Below are positions 51,333-60,045 of a stretch of 64,000 nt of DNA, in pieces (within the stretch, counting starts at the first letter, position 1; each line of letters starts with the position of its first letter). A program made the position numbers and the translations under genes. The DNA is from JAJZAM01 sp027391075. Lineage in GTDB: Bacteria > Actinomycetota > Acidimicrobiia > Acidimicrobiales > Palsa-688. Below the pieces are notes generated by a model. That model saw only the letters and a list, made by a program, of their open reading frames with translations, ran no database searches and had not been told where the DNA came from. The stretch spans positions 1 to 64,000 of the forward strand of contig DAHYHI010000087.1 in assembly GCA_027391075.1 (NCBI GenBank), read 5' to 3'.

Positions 51333-51668
51333 CTAGCGCTTCGAGGCGGCGCATTCGATGCACAGGCGGGCTTCGGGCCGAGCCTCAAGGCGGGCTGGGT
51401 CGATAGGCTTGGAGCAACGCTCGCAACGCCCGTAATCGCCGGTGTCGAACTTGGCGAGAGCATGCTCCACCTCGTGAAGTAACTCGACCAGCTCCCCTAT
51501 TAAGGCGTCGTTCTCACCACGCTCGGCGGTCACCTGGCTCGAGTCGGCAAAATTCGGGTCGTAGTCGAGACGGTTGCCGTAGCCGAGCTCGCCGAGCTGG
51601 GTGTGCAGGCTGTCGCGTTCGTGCTCCAAGGCTTGTTTGGGCTCGAAGGTCGAAGCGTCGGTCGGCAT
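51333..51668 (-). CDS. DksA/TraR-type zinc-finger protein
   Basis: A 111-residue protein. A coiled-coil N-terminus (ALEHERDSLHTQLGELG) leads to a C4 zinc finger of Cys82, Cys85, Cys103 and Cys106 (GRCERCSKPID, LCIECAAS). It resembles RNA-polymerase-binding DksA/TraR proteins. The usual DxxDxA tip is not clear, so ppGpp-linked activity is uncertain. It precedes the stop of trpS in a convergent arrangement and follows the nudix gene. Confidence 0.85.
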   Translation of the reverse strand: MPTDASTFEPKQALEHERDSLHTQLGELGYGNRLDYDPNFADSSQVTAERGENDALIGELVELLHEVEHALAKFDTGDYGRCERCSKPIDPARLEARPEARLCIECAASKR

Positions 51669-51674
51669 GGAAAC

Positions 51675-52217
51675 TCATTGTAGGCGTTGCAAGGCCAGCG
51701 TGAGTCCGATGATCGTCTTCGCGTCTACGAGGGTGCCGTCGGCAATCATCGAAGGGACCTCGTCGAAAGGTACTTCCACCACTTCCATGTTCTGCTCCTC
51801 CGCTCCTTGGCGGTCGGTGGGTACCTCGGCGAGGTCACGAGCTAGGTACAGGTGCGTGAGCTCGTCGGTGAAACCCGGGGAGTTGTAAAAGCGTGCGAGC
51901 AGCTCGAGTCGTCCCGCCCGGCGCCCTACCTCCTCGGCGAGCTCCCGCTCGGCGGTCAGCTCGGGGGGTTCACCTTCGACGTCGCGCTTTCCGGCTGGAA
52001 CCTCCAAAAGCTCGTCTTGAACCGCCGCCCGGTACTGGCGTACGAGCAGGAAGGTGCGCCGGTCGGTGACGGCAACTACCACGACAGCTCCCGGGTGGCG
52101 GATCACCTCCCGGGTTAGCGTCTCACCGTCAGGTCCTCTCAGGGTCAGCGCTACCGCAGAGACGAGCGGCCCTACATAGCGGACCGTCTCGTCGAGCCTA
52201 AAGAACTTTGAGCTCAT
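51675..52217 (-). CDS. NUDIX hydrolase, ADP-ribose pyrophosphatase type
   Basis: A 180-residue NUDIX enzyme. The Nudix box begins at PAGKRDVEGEPPELTAEREL and ends AEEVGRRAG, as in ADP-ribose pyrophosphatases. The upstream QYRAAVQDELLEVPAG is also typical. It overlaps pyrG by 20 bases. The pair pyrG-nudix is kept in Mycobacterium (Rv1699-Rv1700). The substrate is inferred from family. Confidence 0.9.
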   Translation of the reverse strand: MSSKFFRLDETVRYVGPLVSAVALTLRGPDGETLTREVIRHPGAVVVVAVTDRRTFLLVRQYRAAVQDELLEVPAGKRDVEGEPPELTAERELAEEVGRRAGRLELLARFYNSPGFTDELTHLYLARDLAEVPTDRQGAEEQNMEVVEVPFDEVPSMIADGTLVDAKTIIGLTLALQRLQ

Positions 52218-53856
52218 CGGCTTGGGGGACGTCGAGGAGGTGAGGGGACCGGCCTTCGGCCCTTTCGGCTGCCGCTGCTACCAGCGCGACGAACAGCGGG
52301 TGGGGACGGTCGGGCCTGCTTCGGAACTCCGGATGGGCCTGCGTTCCGACCCAGAACGGATGCGCTGGAAGCTCGACGAACTCTACCAGGCGCCCGTCCG
52401 GGGAGACCCCAGAGCAGACCAGACCGCCCGACTCGAGCTTCGAACGGTAACGAGGGTTCACCTCGAAGCGGTGACGGTGCCTCTCGTAGACGAGCTCCTC
52501 CCCGTAAGCGGCGGCTACCACACTGCCTGGTGCGAGCTTGGCCGGGAAAAGTCCGAGCCTCATCGTGCCGCCCATGTCGACTACCTCGCGCTGCTCGTCC
52601 ATCAAGTCAATCACCAAGTGGGCGGCGCTGGCGTCGAACTCACGGGAGTTGGCGCCGGCGAGCCCGACGACGTTACGGGCGAATTCGATGACCATCACCT
52701 GCAATCCCAAGCAAAGCCCAAGGCACGGGATGGACGCCTCTCGGGCGAATGTGGCCGCAGCGACCTTACCTTCGACTCCGCGCTCGCCGAAACCTCCGGG
52801 GATGACGATGCCGTCCAGGTTGGCCAGGCGACCCGCACCGAGGAGACCCTCTACCTCTTCGGCCTGTATCCACTGCAGGTCGATCCTGACCCCCTGGGCA
52901 AACCCTCCGTGGCGCAGAGACTCCACCACCGACAGGTAAGCGTCGGGCAAGTTGACGTACTTTCCGATAAGGCCGACGCGAACGGTACGGTCTGCTGACT
53001 CGACTCGCCTGACGATGGACTCCCACGCGGAAAGGTCCAGCGGGTGATGCGACGGCTCGAACCCGAGAAGCTCGCAGACGTAGTCGTCGAGGCCCTCCTC
53101 GTGCAGAGAGACCGGGATCTCGTAGATGCTGGCAGCGTCAGTACACGAAACGACGGCCTCGACCGGCACGTCGCATAGCAGCGACAGCTTACGTTTCAGG
53201 CCATCGGAGATGCTCCTGTCGCTGCGGCAGATGATCACGTCCGGTTGTATGCCCCTACTGCGCAACTCGGTCACAGAATGCTGCGTAGGTTTGGTCTTCT
53301 GCTCACCGGAAGGACCGAGGTAGGGCACTAGCGTGACGTGCACATAGCAGACGTTGTTACGCCCCACGTCCTTTCGGAACTGGCGTATCGCCTCCAAGAA
53401 AGGAAGGATTTCGATGTCACCGACAGTTCCGCCGACTTCGGTTATGACCACGTCGACGTCTTCGCCGCCCAGCCGTCGGATCCTGTCTTTGATCTCGTCG
53501 GTTATGTGGGGAATCACCTGGACGGTTCGCCCCAAGTAGGCGCCGCGACGCTCCTTCGCTATCACCGACTGGTAAATAGACCCCGCCGTGGCGTTGGAGT
53601 CCCGGTGGAGGTTCTCGTCGACGAACCGCTCGTAGTGGCCAAGGTCCAGGTCGGTCTCCCCGCCGTCGTCAGTTACGAACACCTCGCCATGCTCGAACGG
53701 GTTGAGCGTGCCTGGATCCACGTTTATGTACGGGTCGAGCTTCTGCATGGTCACTTTCAGACCCCGGCTCTTTAGGAGCCGACCAAGCGACGACGCTGTC
53801 AAGCCCTTCCCGAGGGAGCTTGACACCCCGCCCGTGACGAAGATGTGCTTCGCCAA
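52198..53856 (-). CDS. pyrG: CTP synthase
   Basis: A 552-residue enzyme. The N-terminal amidoligase has KHIFVTGGVSSSLGKGLTAS and the C-terminal glutaminase has the nucleophile Cys in PCLGLCLGLQ, with the HPEF motif at the end (QAHPEFRSRPDRPHPLF). It converts UTP to CTP. The TTG at 53856 has a GGAGGA five bases upstream and gives the standard N-terminus. Confidence 0.96.
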   Translation of the reverse strand: MAKHIFVTGGVSSSLGKGLTASSLGRLLKSRGLKVTMQKLDPYINVDPGTLNPFEHGEVFVTDDGGETDLDLGHYERFVDENLHRDSNATAGSIYQSVIAKERRGAYLGRTVQVIPHITDEIKDRIRRLGGEDVDVVITEVGGTVGDIEILPFLEAIRQFRKDVGRNNVCYVHVTLVPYLGPSGEQKTKPTQHSVTELRSRGIQPDVIICRSDRSISDGLKRKLSLLCDVPVEAVVSCTDAASIYEIPVSLHEEGLDDYVCELLGFEPSHHPLDLSAWESIVRRVESADRTVRVGLIGKYVNLPDAYLSVVESLRHGGFAQGVRIDLQWIQAEEVEGLLGAGRLANLDGIVIPGGFGERGVEGKVAAATFAREASIPCLGLCLGLQVMVIEFARNVVGLAGANSREFDASAAHLVIDLMDEQREVVDMGGTMRLGLFPAKLAPGSVVAAAYGEELVYERHRHRFEVNPRYRSKLESGGLVCSGVSPDGRLVEFVELPAHPFWVGTQAHPEFRSRPDRPHPLFVALVAAAAERAEGRSPHLLDVPQADELKVL

Positions 53857-53996
53857 ATGAGTCCTCCACTCCGATCGACGTGCGCATCCGGTGACCACCA
53901 CCGACCGGGCTCGATCCTACCTCGCCCGCCGGCACCGCCGAACGGGACGTACCGTGGAAGCTGGGGGCGCACGGCGTGGCAACGGCGAGGACTGCT

Positions 53997-55670
53997 TCAG
54001 GGGCCGTGGCCACCACGGCGGGCAGGTCCGTCCCTGCTGGTGTCGAGCAGCTCGCGGGCGTGGCTCCGTGCCGTTGCACTGTCAGGCTGACCCGATAGCA
54101 TTCGCGCCAGCTCGACTACGCGACCATCGTCGTCTAGCAGCGATGCCGACGCCTTCGTCAAGTCGCCGTCACCGCTCGCCACGATGTCCTTCGTGACGAC
54201 GACTTGGTGGTCAGCGAAAGCGGCGACCTGGGCGAGGTGGGTGACGACCAGAACCTGGCGATTCGACGCAAGCTCGGCGAGGGCCTCGCCGACCGACGCT
54301 GCGGCCTGGCCGCCCACCCCGGCGTCGACCTCGTCGAATATCAGCGTCTCCGGCCCGGTCAGCTGGGCAACGGAACCTCCTGAGGCCCGGGCTACCGCAA
54401 GCCTGGTGGCAAGCAAAACCCTCGACAGCTCGCCCCCGGAAGCGACCTTGGAAAGGGGTAACAGCGGCTGGCCAGGGTTAGCCGCGAAGAGCCAGGTGAC
54501 GACCTGCTTGCCCGTGTCGGAAACAACCTCGACGCCGAATCGCGCACGTTGCAATGCAAGGCCGGCGAGCTGATCCTCGACCAGAGACGCAAACCACGGA
54601 GCAGCGTCGCGGCGGGCCTGTAAGACCCTGCGATCCTCGGCTCGCAGGTCTCTCTCGGCGGTTTCGAGATGCTCCCGGTAAGTAGAAATGAGCTCGTCGC
54701 GCGAGTGCAGTTCGTGGAGCTGCGAGCGGATCCGCTCCCGGTAGGCAACGACCTCGGCGAGGGTCGGTCCGTACTTGCGCCGGAGCGCTGCGAGCAGCCC
54801 CAGGCGTTGCCCAACCGCGTCCAGCCTTTCCGGGTTCGCTTCGAGATTCTCAGCCAGGAGCCTCGCCTCCCCAGCGCAGTCGACTATCTCCTCGGAGGCC
54901 GCCGCCAGTCTGGCGGCGATCGACGATAGAGCAGGGCGTGAGCCGGCAAGTGCTATCGCGTCGCCGACACGCTCAGCGCTGCCCCCGTCTCCAACAAGGG
55001 CCTCCCGCAATGCGCGGGCTGCGTCGACGGTGCCGGCGGCGTCGGCGAGGGACTCCTGCTCAGCTCTAAGCGACGTCTCCTCGTCAGGGTCCTCTACGCA
55101 CGCCGAGTCGATCTCTTGAAGTTGGTAGCGCAGAAGGTCCGTCTCGCGCTCCCTGGCTACCGGGTCGGCTCCGAGACTTTCGAGCGCGGATCGCAGCTTG
55201 GCTACCTCCCGGCGGAGGTCTCGCTGGCGTACCGTGTCGATCGCGCTCGCCTGGTCGAAGAGTTCCCGCTGCACCTGAGGAGACAAAAGATAGGCGAACG
55301 CATGCTGGCCGTTTATCTCCACGAGGTTCCTGACCACGTCGGACAACGCCGAAGCGCTCACCATCCTGCCGTCTACGTAGCTTCGGCTGCGCCCCGTTGT
55401 TGGTACCACCCGCGAGACGACCACCTCGTTAGCTTCGGGATCCATCCCGGGACGCCCGGAGAGCGTGAACCTTCCCTCCACGAGCGCCTCCGAAGCTCCG
55501 GGGCGTACCACGAGCGGGTCGGTCGGTCGGCCCGCAAGGAGAGCGATAGCATCCACTATGAGCGTTTTGCCGGCGCCTGTCTCCCCCGTCAGAGCGCTCA
55601 TCCCCGCAGAGAAGGCGATCGAAACGTCCTCGAAGACCCCCAGGTTGCAAACTCGCAGTTCGACGAGCAT
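53997..55670 (-). CDS. recN: DNA repair protein RecN
   Basis: A 557-residue SMC-like ATPase. Walker A is ALTGETGAGKTLIVDAIALL, the signature is ASGGELSRVLLA, and the Walker B is LIFDEVDAGVGG. A long coiled-coil fills the middle. It helps double-strand-break repair. The ATG at 55670 follows the nadK stop by two bases. Confidence 0.95.
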   Translation of the reverse strand: MLVELRVCNLGVFEDVSIAFSAGMSALTGETGAGKTLIVDAIALLAGRPTDPLVVRPGASEALVEGRFTLSGRPGMDPEANEVVVSRVVPTTGRSRSYVDGRMVSASALSDVVRNLVEINGQHAFAYLLSPQVQRELFDQASAIDTVRQRDLRREVAKLRSALESLGADPVARERETDLLRYQLQEIDSACVEDPDEETSLRAEQESLADAAGTVDAARALREALVGDGGSAERVGDAIALAGSRPALSSIAARLAAASEEIVDCAGEARLLAENLEANPERLDAVGQRLGLLAALRRKYGPTLAEVVAYRERIRSQLHELHSRDELISTYREHLETAERDLRAEDRRVLQARRDAAPWFASLVEDQLAGLALQRARFGVEVVSDTGKQVVTWLFAANPGQPLLPLSKVASGGELSRVLLATRLAVARASGGSVAQLTGPETLIFDEVDAGVGGQAAASVGEALAELASNRQVLVVTHLAQVAAFADHQVVVTKDIVASGDGDLTKASASLLDDDGRVVELARMLSGQPDSATARSHARELLDTSRDGPARRGGHGP

Positions 55671-55672
55671 GC

Positions 55673-56524
55673 TCAGCGGTCCTTCAGGTTGAACTTCGCT
55701 TTCAGTATCCGGTGGAAATCGCGACTTTCGAACGTAACCAACAGAGCGTCCTTCTCCCCTTGGCGGCACTGGACGCTCTGACCGGGCTGGAGGGTGGCGG
55801 TCCGCCAGCCGTCGACTACTACTTCCACCGGGTATTCGCCCGACGCTGTTATGGCGACCTCGTCCTCGGCGACAAGGACCACAGATCGGTCGAAGAGCAT
55901 GTGTGGGGCTACCGGCGTGAGAACAGACACTCTGGCTTTCGGCGAGACGATCGGGCCACGGGCTGAGAGGTTGTACGCGGTAGAACCGGTCGGCGTGGCG
56001 AGGATCAGCGAGTCGGAGATGAAAGCCAGGAAAGGGCTGCCGTTGACTGCGACGGTCGTGTGTATGGTGTGGCCGACAAGGGACCGTTGCAGCACGACGT
56101 CGTTGAGGGCGTTGCGCGACACCCTTCCCGCCCTGCCGTTGCCTCCGGGCGGCGGCTTGCCGAGGGTCACGTCGAAGGTCATTCGCGCTTCGACGGTGAA
56201 GTCGCCCTCCAAGAAGCGCTCCAGCGCCGCTTTTAGACCTGACGGCTCCGCAACGGTCAGATAGCCGAGATGCCCGAGGTTGACACCCAGCACAGGCACC
56301 TCACGGCTGCTCACCAGGTCCACGGTTCTCAACATCGTGCCGTCACCGCCGAGGCTGACAGCCAGATCCAGGTCTGGCGGTACAGTGCTGCCCTCGGACG
56401 CCGACGGAGCGGCGCTCAAGATGTGCGTTCGATGTCCGTTCTCCACGAGCCAGGAGGCCGTCTGTTCGGCGAGTTGCACCGCCTTCGGACGGGCCGAGTT
56501 GAAGACAAAGCCGATGCAAGCCAC
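55673..56524 (-). CDS. nadK: NAD kinase
   Basis: A 283-residue kinase with the family motif VSLGGDGTMLRTV (Gly59-Thr63) and the NE/D region GRVSRNALNDVVL, plus ATPTGSTAYNLSARG. It makes NADP from NAD and ATP. It lies between tlyA and recN, the order also found in Mycobacterium (Rv1694-Rv1696). Confidence 0.94.
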   Translation of the reverse strand: MACIGFVFNSARPKAVQLAEQTASWLVENGHRTHILSAAPSASEGSTVPPDLDLAVSLGGDGTMLRTVDLVSSREVPVLGVNLGHLGYLTVAEPSGLKAALERFLEGDFTVEARMTFDVTLGKPPPGGNGRAGRVSRNALNDVVLQRSLVGHTIHTTVAVNGSPFLAFISDSLILATPTGSTAYNLSARGPIVSPKARVSVLTPVAPHMLFDRSVVLVAEDEVAITASGEYPVEVVVDGWRTATLQPGQSVQCRQGEKDALLVTFESRDFHRILKAKFNLKDR

Positions 56525-56529
56525 GGCCT

Positions 56530-57471
56530 TTACCTTCCGCCTCTAAAAGCCCGGCCACTTCCGAGGCTGTCCGCGCCTTGCGCACCCTGGCAAGCCTGCA
56601 GCGCTGCCTCCACCGCACGGTCGACTAGGACCTCGATCGGCCCAGCCGGCTCCTCGGCTCCCCCGATATCACTTCGCAGCTGGGGATACCGGCGTTCGGA
56701 TGCCCGGAAATGTGACAGGAACTCCACGTTGCCGCCAGCTCCTCGCAGGGGTGAGACCATCAGATTCATCATTACCACTCCAGCCCCTCGCACGCTAGCG
56801 GTGGCCGACTCAAGAGTTGACCTCCAAACGTCAGGGCTGCGGATCACTCCCTTGGCGCGCGACGCCTCAGCCCGCCCGGCCTCGAACTGTGGCTTGACAA
56901 GTACGATGATATCAGCGCCCGGAGCGGCGAAACTGACCAGCGCCGGGGCGACGCTTCTGAGCCCGATGAAGGAGAGGTCAGCGACGACTACGTCCATCCT
57001 GCCCCGGTAGACGTCCAGCGCCTCCGATCGGACATCGGTCCTCTCCAGTGGAGTGACCCTATGATCGGACCGGATGCGGGGATGTAGTTGGCCTCTGCCG
57101 ACATCCACCGCGACAACCCGCTCGGCGCCACTCTGCAAGAGGCAGTCAGTGAAGCCGCCGGTCGATGCGCCCGCGTCCAGAGCCTGCCTTCCAGCAGACT
57201 GCACTCCGAAATGCTCAAGCGCGGCATGGAGTTTCTCCCCTCCGCGGCTGACGAATCTCGGCGGTTCACCTGTCACCCTGACCGGCTCACCCGCTCCGAC
57301 AAGTCGTGAGGCCTTCATGGCCAACGAGCCACCCACCAGGACCTTGCCGACCTCTATCAAAGCTGCGGCGGCAGATCGAGACTCGGCAAGACCCAACTCT
57401 ACTAGGGCCACGTCAAGTCGGCGTCTGGGTTGGCGCAGCTCAGTCCCCGGAGCCCTCGGAAGGCTTACCAC
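56530..57471 (-). CDS. tlyA: TlyA-family rRNA 2'-O-methyltransferase
   Basis: About 313 residues. An S4 RNA-binding domain (RRLDVALVELGLAESRSAAA) is followed by an FtsJ-like Rossmann methyltransferase (ALDAGASTGGFTDCLLQSGA, DVGRGQLHPRIR, VADLSFIGLRS and VKPQFEAGR). TlyA 2'-O-methylates 16S and 23S rRNA and affects capreomycin sensitivity in Mycobacterium. The start is uncertain: GTG 57471 overlaps the upstream gene by 32 bases; a rare CTG near 57441 is another possibility. Confidence 0.9.
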   Translation of the reverse strand: MVSLPRAPGTELRQPRRRLDVALVELGLAESRSAAAALIEVGKVLVGGSLAMKASRLVGAGEPVRVTGEPPRFVSRGGEKLHAALEHFGVQSAGRQALDAGASTGGFTDCLLQSGAERVVAVDVGRGQLHPRIRSDHRVTPLERTDVRSEALDVYRGRMDVVVADLSFIGLRSVAPALVSFAAPGADIIVLVKPQFEAGRAEASRAKGVIRSPDVWRSTLESATASVRGAGVVMMNLMVSPLRGAGGNVEFLSHFRASERRYPQLRSDIGGAEEPAGPIEVLVDRAVEAALQACQGAQGADSLGSGRAFRGGR

Positions 57472-57928
57472 TATCGGACGGCCCCGAAGTGGAGGTCCCA
57501 CCAGGAACTGTAGCCCTGCGCCGGGACGGACCTCCCGCGGCCTTCGCTCCCGCGGCCTTCGCTACCGAGGCCTTCGATGGCGGCCTCGGTGGCTTTGCGC
57601 TGCCGGACTTCGTGGGTGCTTGAGGCGCTGGGGCGCAGCGAGCTTCGAGGGAAGCGAAGCGCTCCTCGAAACGGCCCTCCAATGCCGAGAGGTCCGACTT
57701 GGTCACGAGGCCTAGAGCGGTCAGCTGACGGCTCACCTCGTTGCGTATGGCGTCAACCAATCGGTCAGTGGAGCGCTTCGATCCTTTGGCGAGGTCGTCG
57801 AGGGCCTCCTGGGCACTTTCACCTGACCGGGAGAGCTCCTTTAAGAACTCTTCCGCCTTGGACCGGGCCAACTCCAAGAAGTCGACTCCTGCCGACTGGG
57901 CCTTTCTTACTTTTTCATCTCGGGGCAT
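57440..57928 (-). CDS. Coiled-coil protein with Lys/Ala-rich tail, phasin-like
   Basis: A 162-residue protein not assigned with certainty. The first 100 residues are helical and charged (ELARSKAEEFLKELSRSGES, RLVDAIRNEVSRQLTALGLV, LEGRFEERFASLEAR), resembling phasins or phasin-like proteins. The tail holds KAAGAKAAGG-type repeats with Pro and Arg, like histone H1, which suggests DNA or polymer binding. It takes the place of a hypothetical gene between HAD and tlyA in Mycobacterium (Rv1693). Confidence 0.6.
   Translation of the reverse strand: MPRDEKVRKAQSAGVDFLELARSKAEEFLKELSRSGESAQEALDDLAKGSKRSTDRLVDAIRNEVSRQLTALGLVTKSDLSALEGRFEERFASLEARCAPAPQAPTKSGSAKPPRPPSKASVAKAAGAKAAGGPSRRRATVPGGTSTSGPSDSGKPSEGSGD
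57534..57578. repeat. 15-base tandem repeat, three copies, in the KAAG tail
   Basis: CCCGCGGCCTTCGCT occurs at 57534-57548 and again at 57549-57563, with a diverged third copy at 57564-57578. On the minus strand it encodes the Lys-Ala-Ala-Gly-Ala-type repeat of the phasin-like protein tail. Copy number may vary between strains. Confidence 0.8.
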
Positions 57929-58003
57929 ACCCTAATGCTACCAGCAAAAGCGCTTAGTGCTTGCGGCAGTTAGCACTAAGGCTGCCGCAAGTCGGTCGCC
58001 GGA

Positions 58004-58762
58004 TCAGGCTCCGGCCGCTAAGAACACGTCGACAGCCTCAGCAGCGTCGGCTGCGACGATGCTGGGCGGCGGATCGACCGGTACGCCGTCTTTGGCCGTA
58101 ACGCCGCTCAAGACGAGCGCGAAGGGAGCGCCGAGGGCCTCGGCGAAACCTCCGTCGGTTCTCGGGCTATCGCCGATAACGAGGTCTGGCACACCGTGGC
58201 GTCGCCTGACGAGGTCCGCCATCGCCTGGTTCGGCTTGCCGGCCACTTCGGCACGACACCCGGAGGCAACTTCCAAGAAGGCGATAAGAGCTCCAGCGCC
58301 TGGTTCCAAACCGTTGGGAGTCGGAAACGTAGCGTCGTTGTTGGCCGCTACGAAGCGGGCTCCACCACGAAGCGCCGCGCAAGCGCGGCTCAGCCGTCCG
58401 AAGTCCAGCTCCACGGTCCTGCCGACGACGACCGCGTCAGGGTTCGCTTCGGGCTCGACTAGTTCCGCACCGGTCGCCGCGACAGCCTCGGACAAGCCGG
58501 GTCCGCCGATGACGCTGACCCTCTCCCCGGGGCGCAGGAGCGTGGCGGCAGCTTGAGCGGACGTCGCCAGCTCACTCGGGTCCACCTCGACGCCGGCACG
58601 CTCGAGCCGGCCGACATAGTCGATCACGGTCGTGGACGAGTTGTTCGTCACGAAGACCACCGAGACCCCGGCCTGGCGTAGCCGGGTGACCGCCTCGGGG
58701 GAACCCTCTATCGGATTCCCAGCCAACCAGATGACCCCGTCGAGGTCCAAAACGCAAAGCAT
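58004..58762 (-). CDS. HAD-IIA family phosphatase
   Basis: A 252-residue HAD hydrolase with the nucleophile region CVLDLDGVIW (Asp6, Asp8), motif II in VFVTNNSSTT, and motif IV GDSPRTDGGFAEALGAP. It resembles NagD/glycerol-3-phosphate phosphatases; Rv1692 of Mycobacterium is in the same place. The exact substrate is not shown by the sequence. Confidence 0.9.
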   Translation of the reverse strand: MLCVLDLDGVIWLAGNPIEGSPEAVTRLRQAGVSVVFVTNNSSTTVIDYVGRLERAGVEVDPSELATSAQAAATLLRPGERVSVIGGPGLSEAVAATGAELVEPEANPDAVVVGRTVELDFGRLSRACAALRGGARFVAANNDATFPTPNGLEPGAGALIAFLEVASGCRAEVAGKPNQAMADLVRRRHGVPDLVIGDSPRTDGGFAEALGAPFALVLSGVTAKDGVPVDPPPSIVAADAAEAVDVFLAAGA

Positions 58763-58826
58763 GACGCGACACGTTACGCGCCCGGCGTCCCACGCTCGGC
58801 TTTCGCGTCTGGAAGACTGTCACGCC

Positions 58827-60020
58827 GTGCCCCGCTTCGAAGCTTTCACAGGTCTCAGGTACTCCCTTTCACACGTTCGGTCCTTAGAGGAAGTCATCTG
58901 TCCCCCCTACGACGTGATATCCGAGCCTGAGAGGATCGCTTTAGAGGGGCGCAGCCCCTACAACGTGGTGAGACTCGAGCTTCCCCACGGCGGAACAGAC
59001 CGCTACACCGGCGCCCGCAGCCTTCTCGACGCATGGCGCGACGGCGGGATCCTACAGCGGGACGCCAAGCCGGCCTTCTACGGTTACCGCATGTCATACC
59101 GAGACCCGCTGGGATCTCCACGCCGAACTATCGGAGTCATCGGCGCTCTAGGGCTTGAGGAGCCAGGCAGGGGCATACTCCCCCACGAGGAGACGACACC
59201 GAAAGCCAAGAGCGATCGCCTCGAGCTGATCAGGGCCACCCGAGCCAACCTTTCGCCGATCTGGGTCCTGTCGCCCACGTCAGGCTTGAGCGCTCTCCTG
59301 GAAGCACCCGAGCACCCAGTCGAGCACGCCCACGACGCCGAGGGGGTCCTACATGAACTGTGGCCCATAACCGATGACGGAACCGTCCGGTCGATATCCG
59401 AGGCCGTCGGAGCGAATCCCGTCCTCGTCGCCGACGGACATCACCGCTACGAAACAGCCCTCACCTTCCGCGACGAGCTAATGGCAGGGTCTTCGCCGGC
59501 GGGGGGGCAGGACTATGTGATGGCCCTAGCGGTCGAACTGGCAGACCGTCAGCTGAACGTGCAGGCCATTCACCGGCTGATCCAAGGCCTGCCACCCGGC
59601 TTCGACATCGTTTCCGGCCTGTCGGAGTGGTTCGACTTGGTACCCGCCGGCCCCGTCGACCGGTCGATCCTTTCACGGATGGAGGAGTCCGCCACTATGG
59701 GCGTGTTGACCGCAGACTCGGCGTGGCTCGCTCGGCCGACCGAACGAACCCTTGCGGCCGCCGCCTACGACTTGGACTCCAGCCGCCTCGACGTCGCTTT
59801 AAGCTCGCTGCCGGAGCACACCGTCGTCTACCAGCACGGCTGGGACGACGCAGCAGCTTCCGTCGCTACCGGGGCCGCCTCTGCGGCGGTGCTCTTGCGA
59901 CCCGCAACGGTCGGCCAGATCTCGGCGGTTAGCCGCGGCGCGTCGAGGATGCCTCCGAAGACCACCTTCTTCTGGCCCAAGCCAAGAACGGGGATGGTGG
60001 TCAGAGAGCTCAGCTGCTGA
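58827..60020 (+). CDS. DUF1015 family protein
   Basis: A 397-residue protein with the DUF1015 signatures FEAFTGLRYS, ICPPYDVIS, NVVRLELP and VADGHHRYETAL. The family is widespread and of unknown biochemical function; some members sit next to serine or phosphoglycerate metabolism genes. GTG at 58827 was chosen because it gives the conserved N-terminus PRFEAFTGLRY; the frame upstream is antisense to the HAD gene. Confidence 0.88.
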   Translation: MPRFEAFTGLRYSLSHVRSLEEVICPPYDVISEPERIALEGRSPYNVVRLELPHGGTDRYTGARSLLDAWRDGGILQRDAKPAFYGYRMSYRDPLGSPRRTIGVIGALGLEEPGRGILPHEETTPKAKSDRLELIRATRANLSPIWVLSPTSGLSALLEAPEHPVEHAHDAEGVLHELWPITDDGTVRSISEAVGANPVLVADGHHRYETALTFRDELMAGSSPAGGQDYVMALAVELADRQLNVQAIHRLIQGLPPGFDIVSGLSEWFDLVPAGPVDRSILSRMEESATMGVLTADSAWLARPTERTLAAAAYDLDSSRLDVALSSLPEHTVVYQHGWDDAAASVATGAASAAVLLRPATVGQISAVSRGASRMPPKTTFFWPKPRTGMVVRELSC

Positions 60021-60045
60021 GAAAAGACGGGCTGTTCAGCCCACC
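60021..60045 (-). terminator. Rho-independent terminator of the kor genes
   Basis: On the minus strand, GGGCT (60042-60038) pairs with AGCCC (60033-60029) around a GAAC loop, and further GAC/GTC pairing extends the stem. A short CTTTTC run follows. It overlaps the korB stop codon and faces the end of the convergent DUF1015 gene. Confidence 0.6.
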
